Below, piece after piece: positions 34,761-42,891 of a DNA stretch of 48,442 nucleotides. The notes beneath the pieces are model-generated. The model did not search any database. It was not told the origin of the DNA and saw nothing but the letters and a program-made list of their open reading frames with translations. The position numbers and the translations under genes were made by a program. Location of the stretch: assembly GCA_964565935.1 (NCBI GenBank), contig CAZMGW010000006.1, forward strand, positions 1 to 48,442. Reading direction: 5' to 3'. Origin of the DNA: JBAXAM01 sp964565935 (GTDB lineage Bacteria > Pseudomonadota > Gammaproteobacteria > UBA9339). The number at the start of each line of letters is the position of its first letter. Position 1 is the first letter of the stretch.

Positions 34761-35678
34761 TTAAGGCATATTGTCAATAACCCTTTTTTCTGCTGGCATT
34801 AAGTTATTACGCTCAAGCCCAAACAATAGGGCCAAGGAACCAGCAACGTAAATTGAAGAATAAGTACCGGCAACAATGCCTATCATTATGGCAAGTGAAA
34901 ATCCGTGGAGCATTTGCCCGCCAAAAATTAACAAAGCTGTTATTACAGAAAACGTTAAGCCAGCGGTCATGATGGTTCGCGATAAAGTTTGGTTTATAGA
35001 CAAATTTAAAATCTCGCTTGCAGTAGCCTTGCGAATCTTGCGGAAGTTTTCTCGCGCACGGTCGTAAACAACGATCGCTTCGTTTAGTGAATAACCAATT
35101 ACCGTTAACATTGCCGCGAGAGCAATTAAATCAAATTCAACATGAAAGAACGAAAAGATGCCCAAAATTAATATGGGATCGTGTATTAAAGAAATAGCAG
35201 CGCTAATTGCGAATTTATATTCAAAACGAAACGCTATGTAAAGCATGGTTCCAAGCAATGCGACAATAATTGCTAGAATGCCATTGGTCAGCAAGGCTTT
35301 ACCAACTTGTGGACCGATACTGTTTGCTTGTTGTAACTGGGCACCAGTAAGCGCATTTAAAACTTTTTCAGTAAGTTGTTTTTGATCCAGATCTTTTTTT
35401 GATTTCAGTTTAATCATGACGTCCTTGGAGCTGCCATATGCCTGCGCAATAGCATCTTCTAATCCCGCCTTGCTTAACTGTTGACGAATTAGGTTGAAAT
35501 CTGGAGAACTCGCATAGCCAACCTCAATTTGTGTTCCACCGGTAAAATCTAAACCAAGATTTAACCCATTAATAATCAGAGACCCCATTGAAAAAGCAAA
35601 CAATGTGAGCGAAAACAGAAAAGCCCGTTTGCGCTGAGCCATAAAATTTATTTTTGTTTTGTGACTAAAAAATTCCAT
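34761..35678 (-). CDS. secF: protein translocase subunit SecF
   Basis: SecF works with SecD to drive protein export using proton motive force. It has six membrane helices; the first is followed by GLDFTGGTQIEVGY, and the SecF signature IGYSLNEAIVVYDRARENFRK lies at about residue 195. Length is 305 residues. It starts ten bases after secD and precedes the porin gene. Confidence 0.96.
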   Translation of the reverse strand: MEFFSHKTKINFMAQRKRAFLFSLTLFAFSMGSLIINGLNLGLDFTGGTQIEVGYASSPDFNLIRQQLSKAGLEDAIAQAYGSSKDVMIKLKSKKDLDQKQLTEKVLNALTGAQLQQANSIGPQVGKALLTNGILAIIVALLGTMLYIAFRFEYKFAISAAISLIHDPILILGIFSFFHVEFDLIALAAMLTVIGYSLNEAIVVYDRARENFRKIRKATASEILNLSINQTLSRTIMTAGLTFSVITALLIFGGQMLHGFSLAIMIGIVAGTYSSIYVAGSLALLFGLERNNLMPAEKRVIDNMP

Positions 35679-35688
35679 AAATTAACCC

Positions 35689-37551
35689 TTATATACCAAT
35701 CGATAATTTCTTAGAATGCTTACTACCACCGTAAACCAAATTGACAATGGCTCGCGTGTAAACGATGGCAGTTAACATTGATGTCATCAGACCAATCGTT
35801 AGCACTATAGCAAACCCTTTTATCGCACCACTACCTAAAGAAAATAATACAATTGCAACTATTAGAACCGCAACGTTGGCATCAACTATAGTAACAAACG
35901 CGCGCTTATAACCAGCATAAATACTTGCCTGCGGACTTATACCATTACGCAGCTCTTCACGAATACGCTCATATATTAAAACATTAGCGTCAACAGCTAT
36001 ACCGACAGTTAGCACCATACCGGCGATACCAGCTAAAGTTAAAGTTGCGTCCAAAATCGACAGAACCGCCACTACAAATACCAAATTTAATAGCAGCGCC
36101 ATATTTGCAACTAAACCAAAAAATCGATAATAAAATGCCATAAATGACAGTACAAAAATATAACCAACAATAATAGAAAGTATACCTTTATTAATATTGG
36201 TTTTACCTGCACTTGGACCAACAACAGCCTCTTCAATAAGATGGGTTGGTGCAACTAAGGCACCAGAACGCAATAACAAAGACAAATCCTGCGCATATTT
36301 TTCACTGCGTAATCCAGTGATTTCAAAGTTATTGCCAAGCGCTGACTGTATGGTGGCTACACTAATCACTTGTTCTACTTGGCGATTAGTAGTGACAGGT
36401 TTACCATTAACCATTTTTTGTGTAGATTTAGATTCGATATAAACTACTGCCATTGGTTTGCCAATGCTCTCAGCAGTGACCCGATGAAAAACGCTCTCTC
36501 CTCCTCCGCCAAGACGCACACTAACTGCGGGTCTTCCGTCTTGCGAAAAAGAAGAAGTTGCATATGTAATTGACGTGCCTTGCAGTATTACTTGATCCTT
36601 CAAAAGAACATGTCGGCCTTCGTATTCATATATTTTTGAACCAAGCGGTACATCACCGGCCAAAGCTCCTTCAATATCATGCTCAACATCAACCATTTGG
36701 AATCTTAAAGTTGCTGGTTTGCCGATGATTTCTTTTGCTTGTGCGGTATCTTGGATGCCAGGCAAATCAACGCTAATGCGGTCTTTACCTTGACGTTGTA
36801 CAGTTGCTTCACTAACTCCAAGCTCGTTAACGCGATTAGTTAGAGTTTGCATTGTTTGTTCAATAGCATAATCGGCCACTTTAAATACGGCATTTTCTGA
36901 CATTACGACTTGTAGTTGTGGAGCGTTTTCAAATGTGGTTTTTGTTAATAAATAATCTGAGAAGAGGCGTGAAATTACTGAATAACCTTTGTCTAGGTTT
37001 TCGGTATCTCGGAAAATGATAGAAACGCCATGAGGTTGCATTCGGCTGATTGTTAGATAACGAATGTTGGCTTCACGCAGGTCATTAGTGATTGAGCGTA
37101 TATCGCCATCTTCGCGTTTTTTGATCATATCATTTAAATCTACTTCAAATAAAAAATGTACCCCACCGCACAAATCCAAGCCTAGCTTCATCGGACTGGC
37201 ACCTAAAGCTTGCAACCATTTGGGAGTGCGCGACGCCAGGTTTAAGGCAACTACATAATCTTCACCTAAAGTAATTTTGATAATATCGCTTGCCTTTAAT
37301 TGAATGTCTGGGTCAGCAAAACGAACTAATAATTTATCATTTTGTTTTTCCGCGGAAAGATACTTTATTTGTGCGTCAACCAAAGCTTTTTTCGTTTGAG
37401 CCAAGGTGTTGTCAGTAACCAATGCAGTGCCAGTACTGGAAATTTGCACTGCCTTATCTGTACCAAATAAATTAGGGAGAGCATAAATAATAGCAATTAC
37501 TAACGCGCCAATTAATAAAATATTCTTCCATAAAGGATAATGGTTTTGCAT
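35689..37551 (-). CDS. secD: protein translocase subunit SecD
   Basis: SecD has an N-terminal membrane helix (about residues 9-27), the conserved GLDLCGGVHFLFEVD stretch, a large periplasmic domain with VDLPGIQDTAQAKEIIGKPATLRF, and five C-terminal membrane helices including GMVLTVGIAVDANVLIYERIREELR. At 620 residues it is full length. It lies 24 bases downstream of yajC and immediately before secF, the standard order. Confidence 0.97.
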   Translation of the reverse strand: MQNHYPLWKNILLIGALVIAIIYALPNLFGTDKAVQISSTGTALVTDNTLAQTKKALVDAQIKYLSAEKQNDKLLVRFADPDIQLKASDIIKITLGEDYVVALNLASRTPKWLQALGASPMKLGLDLCGGVHFLFEVDLNDMIKKREDGDIRSITNDLREANIRYLTISRMQPHGVSIIFRDTENLDKGYSVISRLFSDYLLTKTTFENAPQLQVVMSENAVFKVADYAIEQTMQTLTNRVNELGVSEATVQRQGKDRISVDLPGIQDTAQAKEIIGKPATLRFQMVDVEHDIEGALAGDVPLGSKIYEYEGRHVLLKDQVILQGTSITYATSSFSQDGRPAVSVRLGGGGESVFHRVTAESIGKPMAVVYIESKSTQKMVNGKPVTTNRQVEQVISVATIQSALGNNFEITGLRSEKYAQDLSLLLRSGALVAPTHLIEEAVVGPSAGKTNINKGILSIIVGYIFVLSFMAFYYRFFGLVANMALLLNLVFVVAVLSILDATLTLAGIAGMVLTVGIAVDANVLIYERIREELRNGISPQASIYAGYKRAFVTIVDANVAVLIVAIVLFSLGSGAIKGFAIVLTIGLMTSMLTAIVYTRAIVNLVYGGSKHSKKLSIGI

Positions 37552-37575
37552 TTTCTGATCCTAATAGTTCTTATC

Positions 37576-37917
37576 TTAGACAGACTTTATCGTTCCACGA
37601 GGAACTATATTTGAAATCGCACTTTTTTGTACAGTAACATTGGTGTTGTCGGCAATATTAAGCACTATAAAATCATCGGCAATCTTTTCGATTTTGCCTA
37701 AAATACCGCCAGTGGTCATAATTTCATCGCCTTTTTGTAACCCAGCTATTAAGTTTTTATGGTCTTTAGCGCGCTTAGATTGTGGGCGAATAATCATGAA
37801 ATACATGAATAAAACCAAAAGAGCGATCATTGGCAACATTGACATTATGCCCTGGGTTGTACTTGGTGCAGCTGTAGCTGCAGTATCAGCAAAAGCATCG
37901 GTAATAAAAAAGCTCAT
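37576..37917 (-). CDS. yajC: preprotein translocase accessory subunit YajC
   Basis: YajC associates with SecDF. The 113-residue protein has one membrane segment (about residues 22-43, MLPMIALLVLFMYFMIIRPQ) followed by the signature RPQSKRAKDHKNLIAGLQKGDEIMTTGGI. It sits one base after the tgt stop region, between tgt and secD, the usual order in proteobacteria. Confidence 0.95.
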   Translation of the reverse strand: MSFFITDAFADTAATAAPSTTQGIMSMLPMIALLVLFMYFMIIRPQSKRAKDHKNLIAGLQKGDEIMTTGGILGKIEKIADDFIVLNIADNTNVTVQKSAISNIVPRGTIKSV

Positions 37918-37918
37918 A

Positions 37919-39022
37919 TCATTCCCCCTTATAGGATATATAAAAATTTTTAATAAACCCTGATAATTTACCCTGTTCTACGGCTTGGCGCAAATTTGTC
38001 ATCAAATTTTGATAAAAATGAAGGTTGTGAATAGTGTTCAATCTGGCGCCCAAAATTTCTTTGCATTTATCTAAATGGTGCAAATACGAGCGGGTATAGT
38101 TCTTGCAAGTGTAACAGTTGCAATTTGGGTCCAGGGGCGCAAGATCATTTTTGTAGGCGCTATTGCGGATACGTACAACCCCTTGTGAAGTAAATAAATG
38201 GCCATTGCGAGCATTTCTTGTTGGCATAACGCAATCAAACATATCGACTCCTCGTAGTACTGACTCAATCAAGTCTTCTGGGGTTCCAACGCCCATTAGA
38301 TAACGCGGTTTATCTTCTGGCATTTGATGAGCAAGGTGCTCTAACACCTTGAACATTTCAGGTTTTGGTTCACCAACTGCTAAACCTCCAATAGCGTAAC
38401 CATCAAAACCAATTTCTAGCAAAGCCGCCAAAGAACGATCACGTAAATCGGGGTAAATTCCCCCTTGGATAATGCCAAAAAGAGCATTTTTGCTATCACC
38501 ATGTGCAATTTTGCTCCTTTTGGCCCAACGCATGGACAATTCCATTGAAGAGCTTGCTTCGTCGTAGTCACAGGGAAAAGGGGTGCACTCATCAAAAACC
38601 ATAACAATATCCGAATCCAAATCGCGCTGCACCTGCATCGATTTTTCAGGACTTAAAAATATATTTGCGCCATCTAGAGGTGATTTGAACCAAACCCCCT
38701 CCTCTGTCATTTTGCGCAATGCCCCCAAACTAAAGACTTGAAAACCTCCAGAATCGGTCAAAATCGGCCCCGACCAATGCATAAATTCATGCAATCCACC
38801 ATGAGCCTTTATAACCTCAACCCCTGGTCGGAGCATTAAATGAAAGGTATTGCCTAAAATAATTTCAGCGCCAGTTGCCCGCACCTCTTCTGGCGTCATG
38901 GCTTTAACCGAGCCATACGTTCCTACCGGCATAAAGGCTGGGGTGTTGATGACATGTTCTGAGGGGAACGTTATGCGTCCACGACGAGCTTGATTTTCTT
39001 TGGTTATTAATTCAAATTTCAT
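37919..39022 (-). CDS. tgt: queuine tRNA-ribosyltransferase
   Basis: Tgt exchanges guanine 34 for the queuosine precursor preQ1 in tRNAs with GUN anticodons. Motifs include LTDSGGFQVFSLG with the catalytic-region Asp, GIIQGGIYPDLR, GGLAVGEPK and the zinc site CNCYTCKNYTRSYLHHL. Length is 367 residues. Its start overlaps the folKP stop by four bases. Confidence 0.97.
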   Translation of the reverse strand: MKFELITKENQARRGRITFPSEHVINTPAFMPVGTYGSVKAMTPEEVRATGAEIILGNTFHLMLRPGVEVIKAHGGLHEFMHWSGPILTDSGGFQVFSLGALRKMTEEGVWFKSPLDGANIFLSPEKSMQVQRDLDSDIVMVFDECTPFPCDYDEASSSMELSMRWAKRSKIAHGDSKNALFGIIQGGIYPDLRDRSLAALLEIGFDGYAIGGLAVGEPKPEMFKVLEHLAHQMPEDKPRYLMGVGTPEDLIESVLRGVDMFDCVMPTRNARNGHLFTSQGVVRIRNSAYKNDLAPLDPNCNCYTCKNYTRSYLHHLDKCKEILGARLNTIHNLHFYQNLMTNLRQAVEQGKLSGFIKNFYISYKGE

Positions 39023-40359
39023 GAAAGTGCCGCATTTATTTTTAACAAGCGCATATTCAAATCGACATTATGTACTCTCAAATAATCAACTTTTTGGGTG
39101 GCCAAAAACTCGGAAATACCAGCAGTTTCAATATCGCGCTCAGCAAACGGTTTATTAGTAAACTGATTAAAAAAAGATTTGCGCGAGTGCCCAACCAAAA
39201 GCGGCACACCCAACTTATGAAATTGAGAAATATTTTTAATGAGCGCAAAAGATTGGTGGGCGGTTTTGCCGAATCCAATTCCAACATCAAAAATCAAACG
39301 CTCTTTATCAACCCCAAGCTTGATTAATTTTTCAAGTTGCTGTTCGCCCCATTGATAAACAGCACTCACCACATCTACATCTGGTGCAAATACTTTTTCT
39401 GGATTTGCCGGTATGCCTAAATTATGCATAAAAATAATTTTGGCATTACTCTCTTTGACAATCTCAAGCATTTTTGGGTTAACCAGCCCAGTCACATCAT
39501 TAAAAAAATCAATTTTGTACGACAACAATTTATCGGCCGTCTCTGGTTTGTGGGTATCAATGCTAAGTTTTGGTCTAAAATTTTTATTCAACCAGAGTGA
39601 TTGCCAGGTATCCAGGATTGGCTGGAGACGCCTCCACTCTTCTTCTGGCGTGATGGTAGTGGCGCTAATTGGTCTAGTTGATTCTGCCCCAATATCAATA
39701 ATATCAGCTCCCGCATTAAATAAATTCTCTGCTTGCGCTAGAGCTGCTTCAAGATCAATAAATTTACCGCCATCGGAAAACGAATCAGTCGTAATATTTA
39801 AAACCCCCATCATCATTGGCGTATCAATTCGGTGAGGAATTTGTTTGGTATGCAGTGGCGCTTCACCATTGAAGCGCGAACCGAATTTTTTGATTAATTC
39901 TTTTGTGGTTTTGCCAGTTTCGGGTTTGTTGGGCTCACAATATTTCCAATCAGGCGCAATATCCGCCAACGGCCATAATGCAAATGGTCGGTCAAGCAAT
40001 TCGTAATGCGGAATATTTAAAGCGTTTGAGTGATAACATTCTTCATGCCAGGCAAGAATGTCAATATCAATAACGCGTGGTGACCAGCGAAGATGTTCTA
40101 GTCTTCCCATCTTTTCTTCGATGGCTTTGATTTTTGCAATTAATTGTTCAGGGTTTAATTCAGTAGAAATAGCAAGCGCCACATTCAGGTAGGTGTTGTC
40201 CCAATTTTGGGGGGCATTATCGGGCAACAGAGCATCCGATTCATAAACCGGCGAAACTTGATGCACGGTAAGTCCATTGATAGCTCTGATGTGCATCAAA
40301 GCATCACGGAGGTTTAATAAACGATCACCAATATTACAGCCGACGCCTAAAATTATCAT
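39019..40359 (-). CDS. folKP: fused HPPK-DHPS (FolK-FolP)
   Basis: This bifunctional protein performs two consecutive steps of folate synthesis. The HPPK domain (about residues 1-160) has GVGCNIGDRLLNL and RWSPRVIDIDILAW. The DHPS domain (from about 178 to 446) has MGVLNITTDSFSDGG, DIIDIGAESTRP, SIDTHKPETADK, NDVTG and VGHSRKSFF. Length is 446 residues. Such fusions occur in some gammaproteobacteria (for example Francisella) and in eukaryotes. It lies eight bases after the zeta-like kinase gene and overlaps tgt. Confidence 0.94.
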   Translation of the reverse strand: MIILGVGCNIGDRLLNLRDALMHIRAINGLTVHQVSPVYESDALLPDNAPQNWDNTYLNVALAISTELNPEQLIAKIKAIEEKMGRLEHLRWSPRVIDIDILAWHEECYHSNALNIPHYELLDRPFALWPLADIAPDWKYCEPNKPETGKTTKELIKKFGSRFNGEAPLHTKQIPHRIDTPMMMGVLNITTDSFSDGGKFIDLEAALAQAENLFNAGADIIDIGAESTRPISATTITPEEEWRRLQPILDTWQSLWLNKNFRPKLSIDTHKPETADKLLSYKIDFFNDVTGLVNPKMLEIVKESNAKIIFMHNLGIPANPEKVFAPDVDVVSAVYQWGEQQLEKLIKLGVDKERLIFDVGIGFGKTAHQSFALIKNISQFHKLGVPLLVGHSRKSFFNQFTNKPFAERDIETAGISEFLATQKVDYLRVHNVDLNMRLLKINAALS

Positions 40360-40367
40360 ATTATGCT

Positions 40368-41291
40368 CTAGCTTTTCGTGGGATTTTTAATATTTTCCTT
40401 TAGCAAACCATCAAAACTTGGCAATTGTTTATCGGGGTGTTGGTTGCGAAATTCTTTATAGGAGTTTTTGAGTTTATTAAAATCCCGGTGAAGCGACTTA
40501 AGGCCGGTGGTTTTTGAATACTCAGCCACTTTTACCCCACCCCTTAAAAAATCATCAATCCAAAAAAACTGAATCTCGTCTGCGTATTTAAAATATACCG
40601 GAAAATTCTCAAAAAACATTTGTCCTTTGCTAATAATATCTTCACGGCTTGCTTGCACGAAGCGCTGATTCTTTTCTCGATATTCATTAGCTTTTAAGCG
40701 ATTTTTTTCGGTAGAAGCACACAGAAGTAAAATGATCTTATACCCCTGTTTTTGAAGTTTACGATAAAACAAAGCCATTGCTTTGCTAGTCGATGTTGTT
40801 CCATGAGCAATACCAAGTTTGTTAGCATATGCTTCATTTAGAACTGTATTTGCAATGTAATTTGAGCCCCCACGCCATTTGGCATAAGCTTTGTTTAGCA
40901 GCTGCGGGGACGATATGTTTTGAGCAACCGCGTAGTTGCTAATGTCTTGTAGATAGGTGTTAATCATGAATTTTAAGGCTCGTTGATCCGGATCTACATA
41001 TACGAAACCCGGATGATCATGCAAATAGGTTTCTAAAATTGTTGATTTACTGGCGCCGGGACCGCCAGCGGTTGCGACATAAATTAGGTATTTTTGCCCG
41101 CTTTGCGCCTGAGACAAACAAAGCTCACGAATATTTCTTAGGTCTTTTGCAATTGCTACCTTTTCAGCATTGGAATATATTTTTAAAAAGTTTTGGTTTA
41201 TTTCTTGAGGAACCAACAATTCCTGTGCTGCAAAGACAGAGAGTGAAATCAGAAACCCAATCAAAACCAGGAGTTTGGCTAGAATAGACAT
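40368..41291 (-). CDS. exported zeta-toxin-like P-loop kinase
   Basis: The protein begins with a clear Sec signal peptide (hydrophobic residues 5-21, then AAQE). A P-loop GGPGASKST spans residues 76-84, followed by YVDPDQRAL at about 98-106, corresponding to the zeta toxin substrate-binding DPD motif. Zeta toxins phosphorylate UDP-N-acetylglucosamine or related sugars. Here the kinase would act outside the cytoplasm, where ATP is scarce, so it could be a secreted effector-like enzyme. No epsilon antitoxin is adjacent. It lies between folB and folKP on the same strand. Length is 307 residues. Confidence 0.72.
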   Translation of the reverse strand: MSILAKLLVLIGFLISLSVFAAQELLVPQEINQNFLKIYSNAEKVAIAKDLRNIRELCLSQAQSGQKYLIYVATAGGPGASKSTILETYLHDHPGFVYVDPDQRALKFMINTYLQDISNYAVAQNISSPQLLNKAYAKWRGGSNYIANTVLNEAYANKLGIAHGTTSTSKAMALFYRKLQKQGYKIILLLCASTEKNRLKANEYREKNQRFVQASREDIISKGQMFFENFPVYFKYADEIQFFWIDDFLRGGVKVAEYSKTTGLKSLHRDFNKLKNSYKEFRNQHPDKQLPSFDGLLKENIKNPTKS

Positions 41292-41314
41292 TTATCACCT
41301 CGTTTGTTTAATTT

Positions 41315-41674
41315 TTAGACGACACCTATCTCGAACACGCTACGAGACAATTCACGCAATGGATATTGCTTAGCAACACGCATATGTGCTTTACAATCTC
41401 TCGGGATGTTTTTTTTCACCTCAAGCAACAGTTGCATTCCCATTTCTTCAATCAATGTAAACCTTTTATTTTCACAAAACTTTTGGATTTTTTTAATAAG
41501 CTTGGCGTAGCAAACCGTATCAGAAATTTTTCCGGTTTTACAAGCCAAAGGAGGCTTGGGAAAAAGGATGCCGACCTTTAAAAGGACAGTTTGCTTTTTG
41601 CTACGTTCAGTTGCGGTAACACCAAGGTGTACTTTTAATTTGAGATCCTCGAGAATTAATGCGCTGATATCCAT
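41315..41674 (-). CDS. folB: dihydroneopterin aldolase FolB
   Basis: FolB cleaves dihydroneopterin in folate synthesis. The sequence has LILEDLKLKVHLGVTATERSKKQ with the family's active-site Glu region, then VCYAKLIKKIQKF and FTLIEEMGMQLLLEVKK, the FolB core strands and helices. Length is 119 residues, normal for the family. It starts two bases after the folE stop codon, indicating co-transcription. Confidence 0.88.
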   Translation of the reverse strand: MDISALILEDLKLKVHLGVTATERSKKQTVLLKVGILFPKPPLACKTGKISDTVCYAKLIKKIQKFCENKRFTLIEEMGMQLLLEVKKNIPRDCKAHMRVAKQYPLRELSRSVFEIGVV

Positions 41675-41676
41675 AA

Positions 41677-42261
41677 TTATCGTTGTATTAGGCTTAAAAA
41701 TTCATTACGTGATACCGCAGAACGACGAAATGCACCAAGCATAGCTGAGGTTTTTACTGTAACATTTTTCTTTTCTACGCCGCGTGCGATCATGCACAAA
41801 TGTTCGGCTTCAATAACCACACCAACACCTAGTGCCTCAGTCACCTTCATAACACTCTCGGCTATCTGTGTTGTTAAGTTTTCTTGCACTTGTAAACGTC
41901 GCGCAAACATATCAACAATACGCGGGATTTTTGATAAACCAATTATTTTTCCATTGGGAAGATAAGCGACATGACATTTACCGATAATCGGCAATAAGTG
42001 ATGCTCGCATAGAGAAAATAATTCGATGTTTTGTACCAGCACCATTTCGCTATTATCGCTGGTGAAAAGTGCTCCCCCAACAATCGCGTCCAGATCAGCA
42101 TTATAGCCTTGAGTTAGGAATTGAAATGCCTTGGCGGCTCGGTGTGGTGTTTTTTGTAACCCTTCGCGGGTTGGGTCTTCTTTAATGGTTACAATAATAT
42201 CATGAAAAATACCGGAAAGTTTTTGAGTCTGCTCATCATCAAACAAAATTTGTTTCCCCAT
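41677..42261 (-). CDS. folE: GTP cyclohydrolase I FolE
   Basis: FolE opens the folate pathway by converting GTP to dihydroneopterin triphosphate. Motifs visible are EGLQKTPHRAAKAF, LCEHHLLPIIGKCHVAYLPN with zinc ligand Cys and His, GLSKIPRIVDMFARRLQVQE, and AEHLCMIARGVEKKN with the second zinc Cys. I chose ATG 42261 (194 residues), which follows a GGGGGCGG purine stretch; an upstream GTG at 42276 is possible. It begins the folE-folB-kinase-folKP-tgt run. Confidence 0.95.
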   Translation of the reverse strand: MGKQILFDDEQTQKLSGIFHDIIVTIKEDPTREGLQKTPHRAAKAFQFLTQGYNADLDAIVGGALFTSDNSEMVLVQNIELFSLCEHHLLPIIGKCHVAYLPNGKIIGLSKIPRIVDMFARRLQVQENLTTQIAESVMKVTEALGVGVVIEAEHLCMIARGVEKKNVTVKTSAMLGAFRRSAVSRNEFLSLIQR

Positions 42262-42568
42262 TATGTCCGCCCCCACAAAACGCGAATTTTTCTATTTAAA
42301 ATCAAATAATTGCATTAAAGATTACCAACTGCAGCGGCATTTTAGCGCATTAACAAAACAAACGTCAATATTATTTTGATCAGAAGCTCTGTTTATATCC
42401 ACTAAACATCAAATAACCAACGTGTTTTTAGCGGTTAGAAAAGGATTTGCATGTGGTTTATAAACTTGTGCTGTTAACGATTTTTATGTTAACGCTAAAT
42501 GGAAATTGCCAAATACTAAGTCGTTGGTGTTTGACAATATTTTTAACAATTAATTGGGAGGTAAAAAT
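42262..42568. other. 307-base divergent intergenic region upstream of the RiPP genes
   Basis: This AT-rich region separates folE (-) from the RiPP precursor (+) and contains both promoters. GTTAACG occurs twice in direct orientation at 42473-42479 and 42488-42494, possibly a regulator site. TTGACA at 42531-42536 is a good -35 match but has no acceptable -10 at 16-18 bases. I see no gene, terminator or RNA structure of note here. Confidence 0.6.
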
Positions 42569-42775
42569 ATGAGTATGGATGTAGATACTGTTGCAGCAGA
42601 TATTAACCAACTTGTTTCTAAAAAAAGAATGAACATGGGTGACGGCGTAAACATCGCTTCGGGCAAGATTACTGCAATTACGGATAAGAAAGAGTTAGAT
42701 CTTATCAGCGGAAGCGGTGGTTTGGAGTCGTGGGGACAAGTGTGGGCAAAAGCTTGGTTTGCTATTGGTTTTTAG
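42569..42775 (+). CDS. putative RiPP precursor peptide with Trp-periodic core
   Basis: This 68-residue peptide starts at ATG 42569, eight bases after GGGAGG (42556-42561); the TTG at 42554 is not the start. Residues 1-49 form a charged leader. Gly50-Gly51 is a double-glycine motif, and the 17 residues after it form the presumptive core LESWGQVWAKAWFAIGF, with Trp at 55, 59 and 63 and Phe at 64 and 68. Spacing of aromatics at i, i+4 and the W-A-K triplet match substrates of cyclophane-forming radical SAM enzymes (triceptides, darobactin). The maturase starts 116 bases downstream. I do not recognise this core in any described family. Confidence 0.8.
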   Translation: MSMDVDTVAADINQLVSKKRMNMGDGVNIASGKITAITDKKELDLISGSGGLESWGQVWAKAWFAIGF

Positions 42776-42803
42776 TATTTTGAGGCGCAGTTTTGTGGTT
42801 ATT

Positions 42804-42842
42804 GTGGTGGATACGTGCGATTTTCTTGCACGTGTCTAGCCA
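42804..42842 (+). promoter_or_regulatory. hairpin between RiPP precursor and maturase genes
   Basis: ATACGTGC (42811-42818) pairs with GCACGTGT (42828-42835), extended by GTGG (42804-42807) with CCAC (42839-42842) across unpaired bases. It lacks a T-run. It probably reduces read-through or processes the mRNA, keeping the maturase below the peptide in amount, as seen in many RiPP operons. Confidence 0.55.
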
Positions 42843-42891
42843 CATATATCAAATGGATACGGGCGTTCTTAATTGTTTTTTTGGGGGTAAT

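Noticed and set aside
42531..42560. TTGACA as the -35 of a promoter for the RiPP precursor
   Set aside because: At 16-18 bases downstream lie the bases around the ribosome site (ATTGGG, TTGGGA), with no resemblance to a -10 element.
42554..42568. TTG start for the RiPP precursor five codons upstream
   Set aside because: It lies within or before the GGGAGG ribosome site that properly serves ATG 42569.
42793..42891. Longer N-terminus for the radical SAM maturase
   Set aside because: The extra 33 residues are a translation of the intercistronic hairpin; a good ribosome site precedes ATG 42892.
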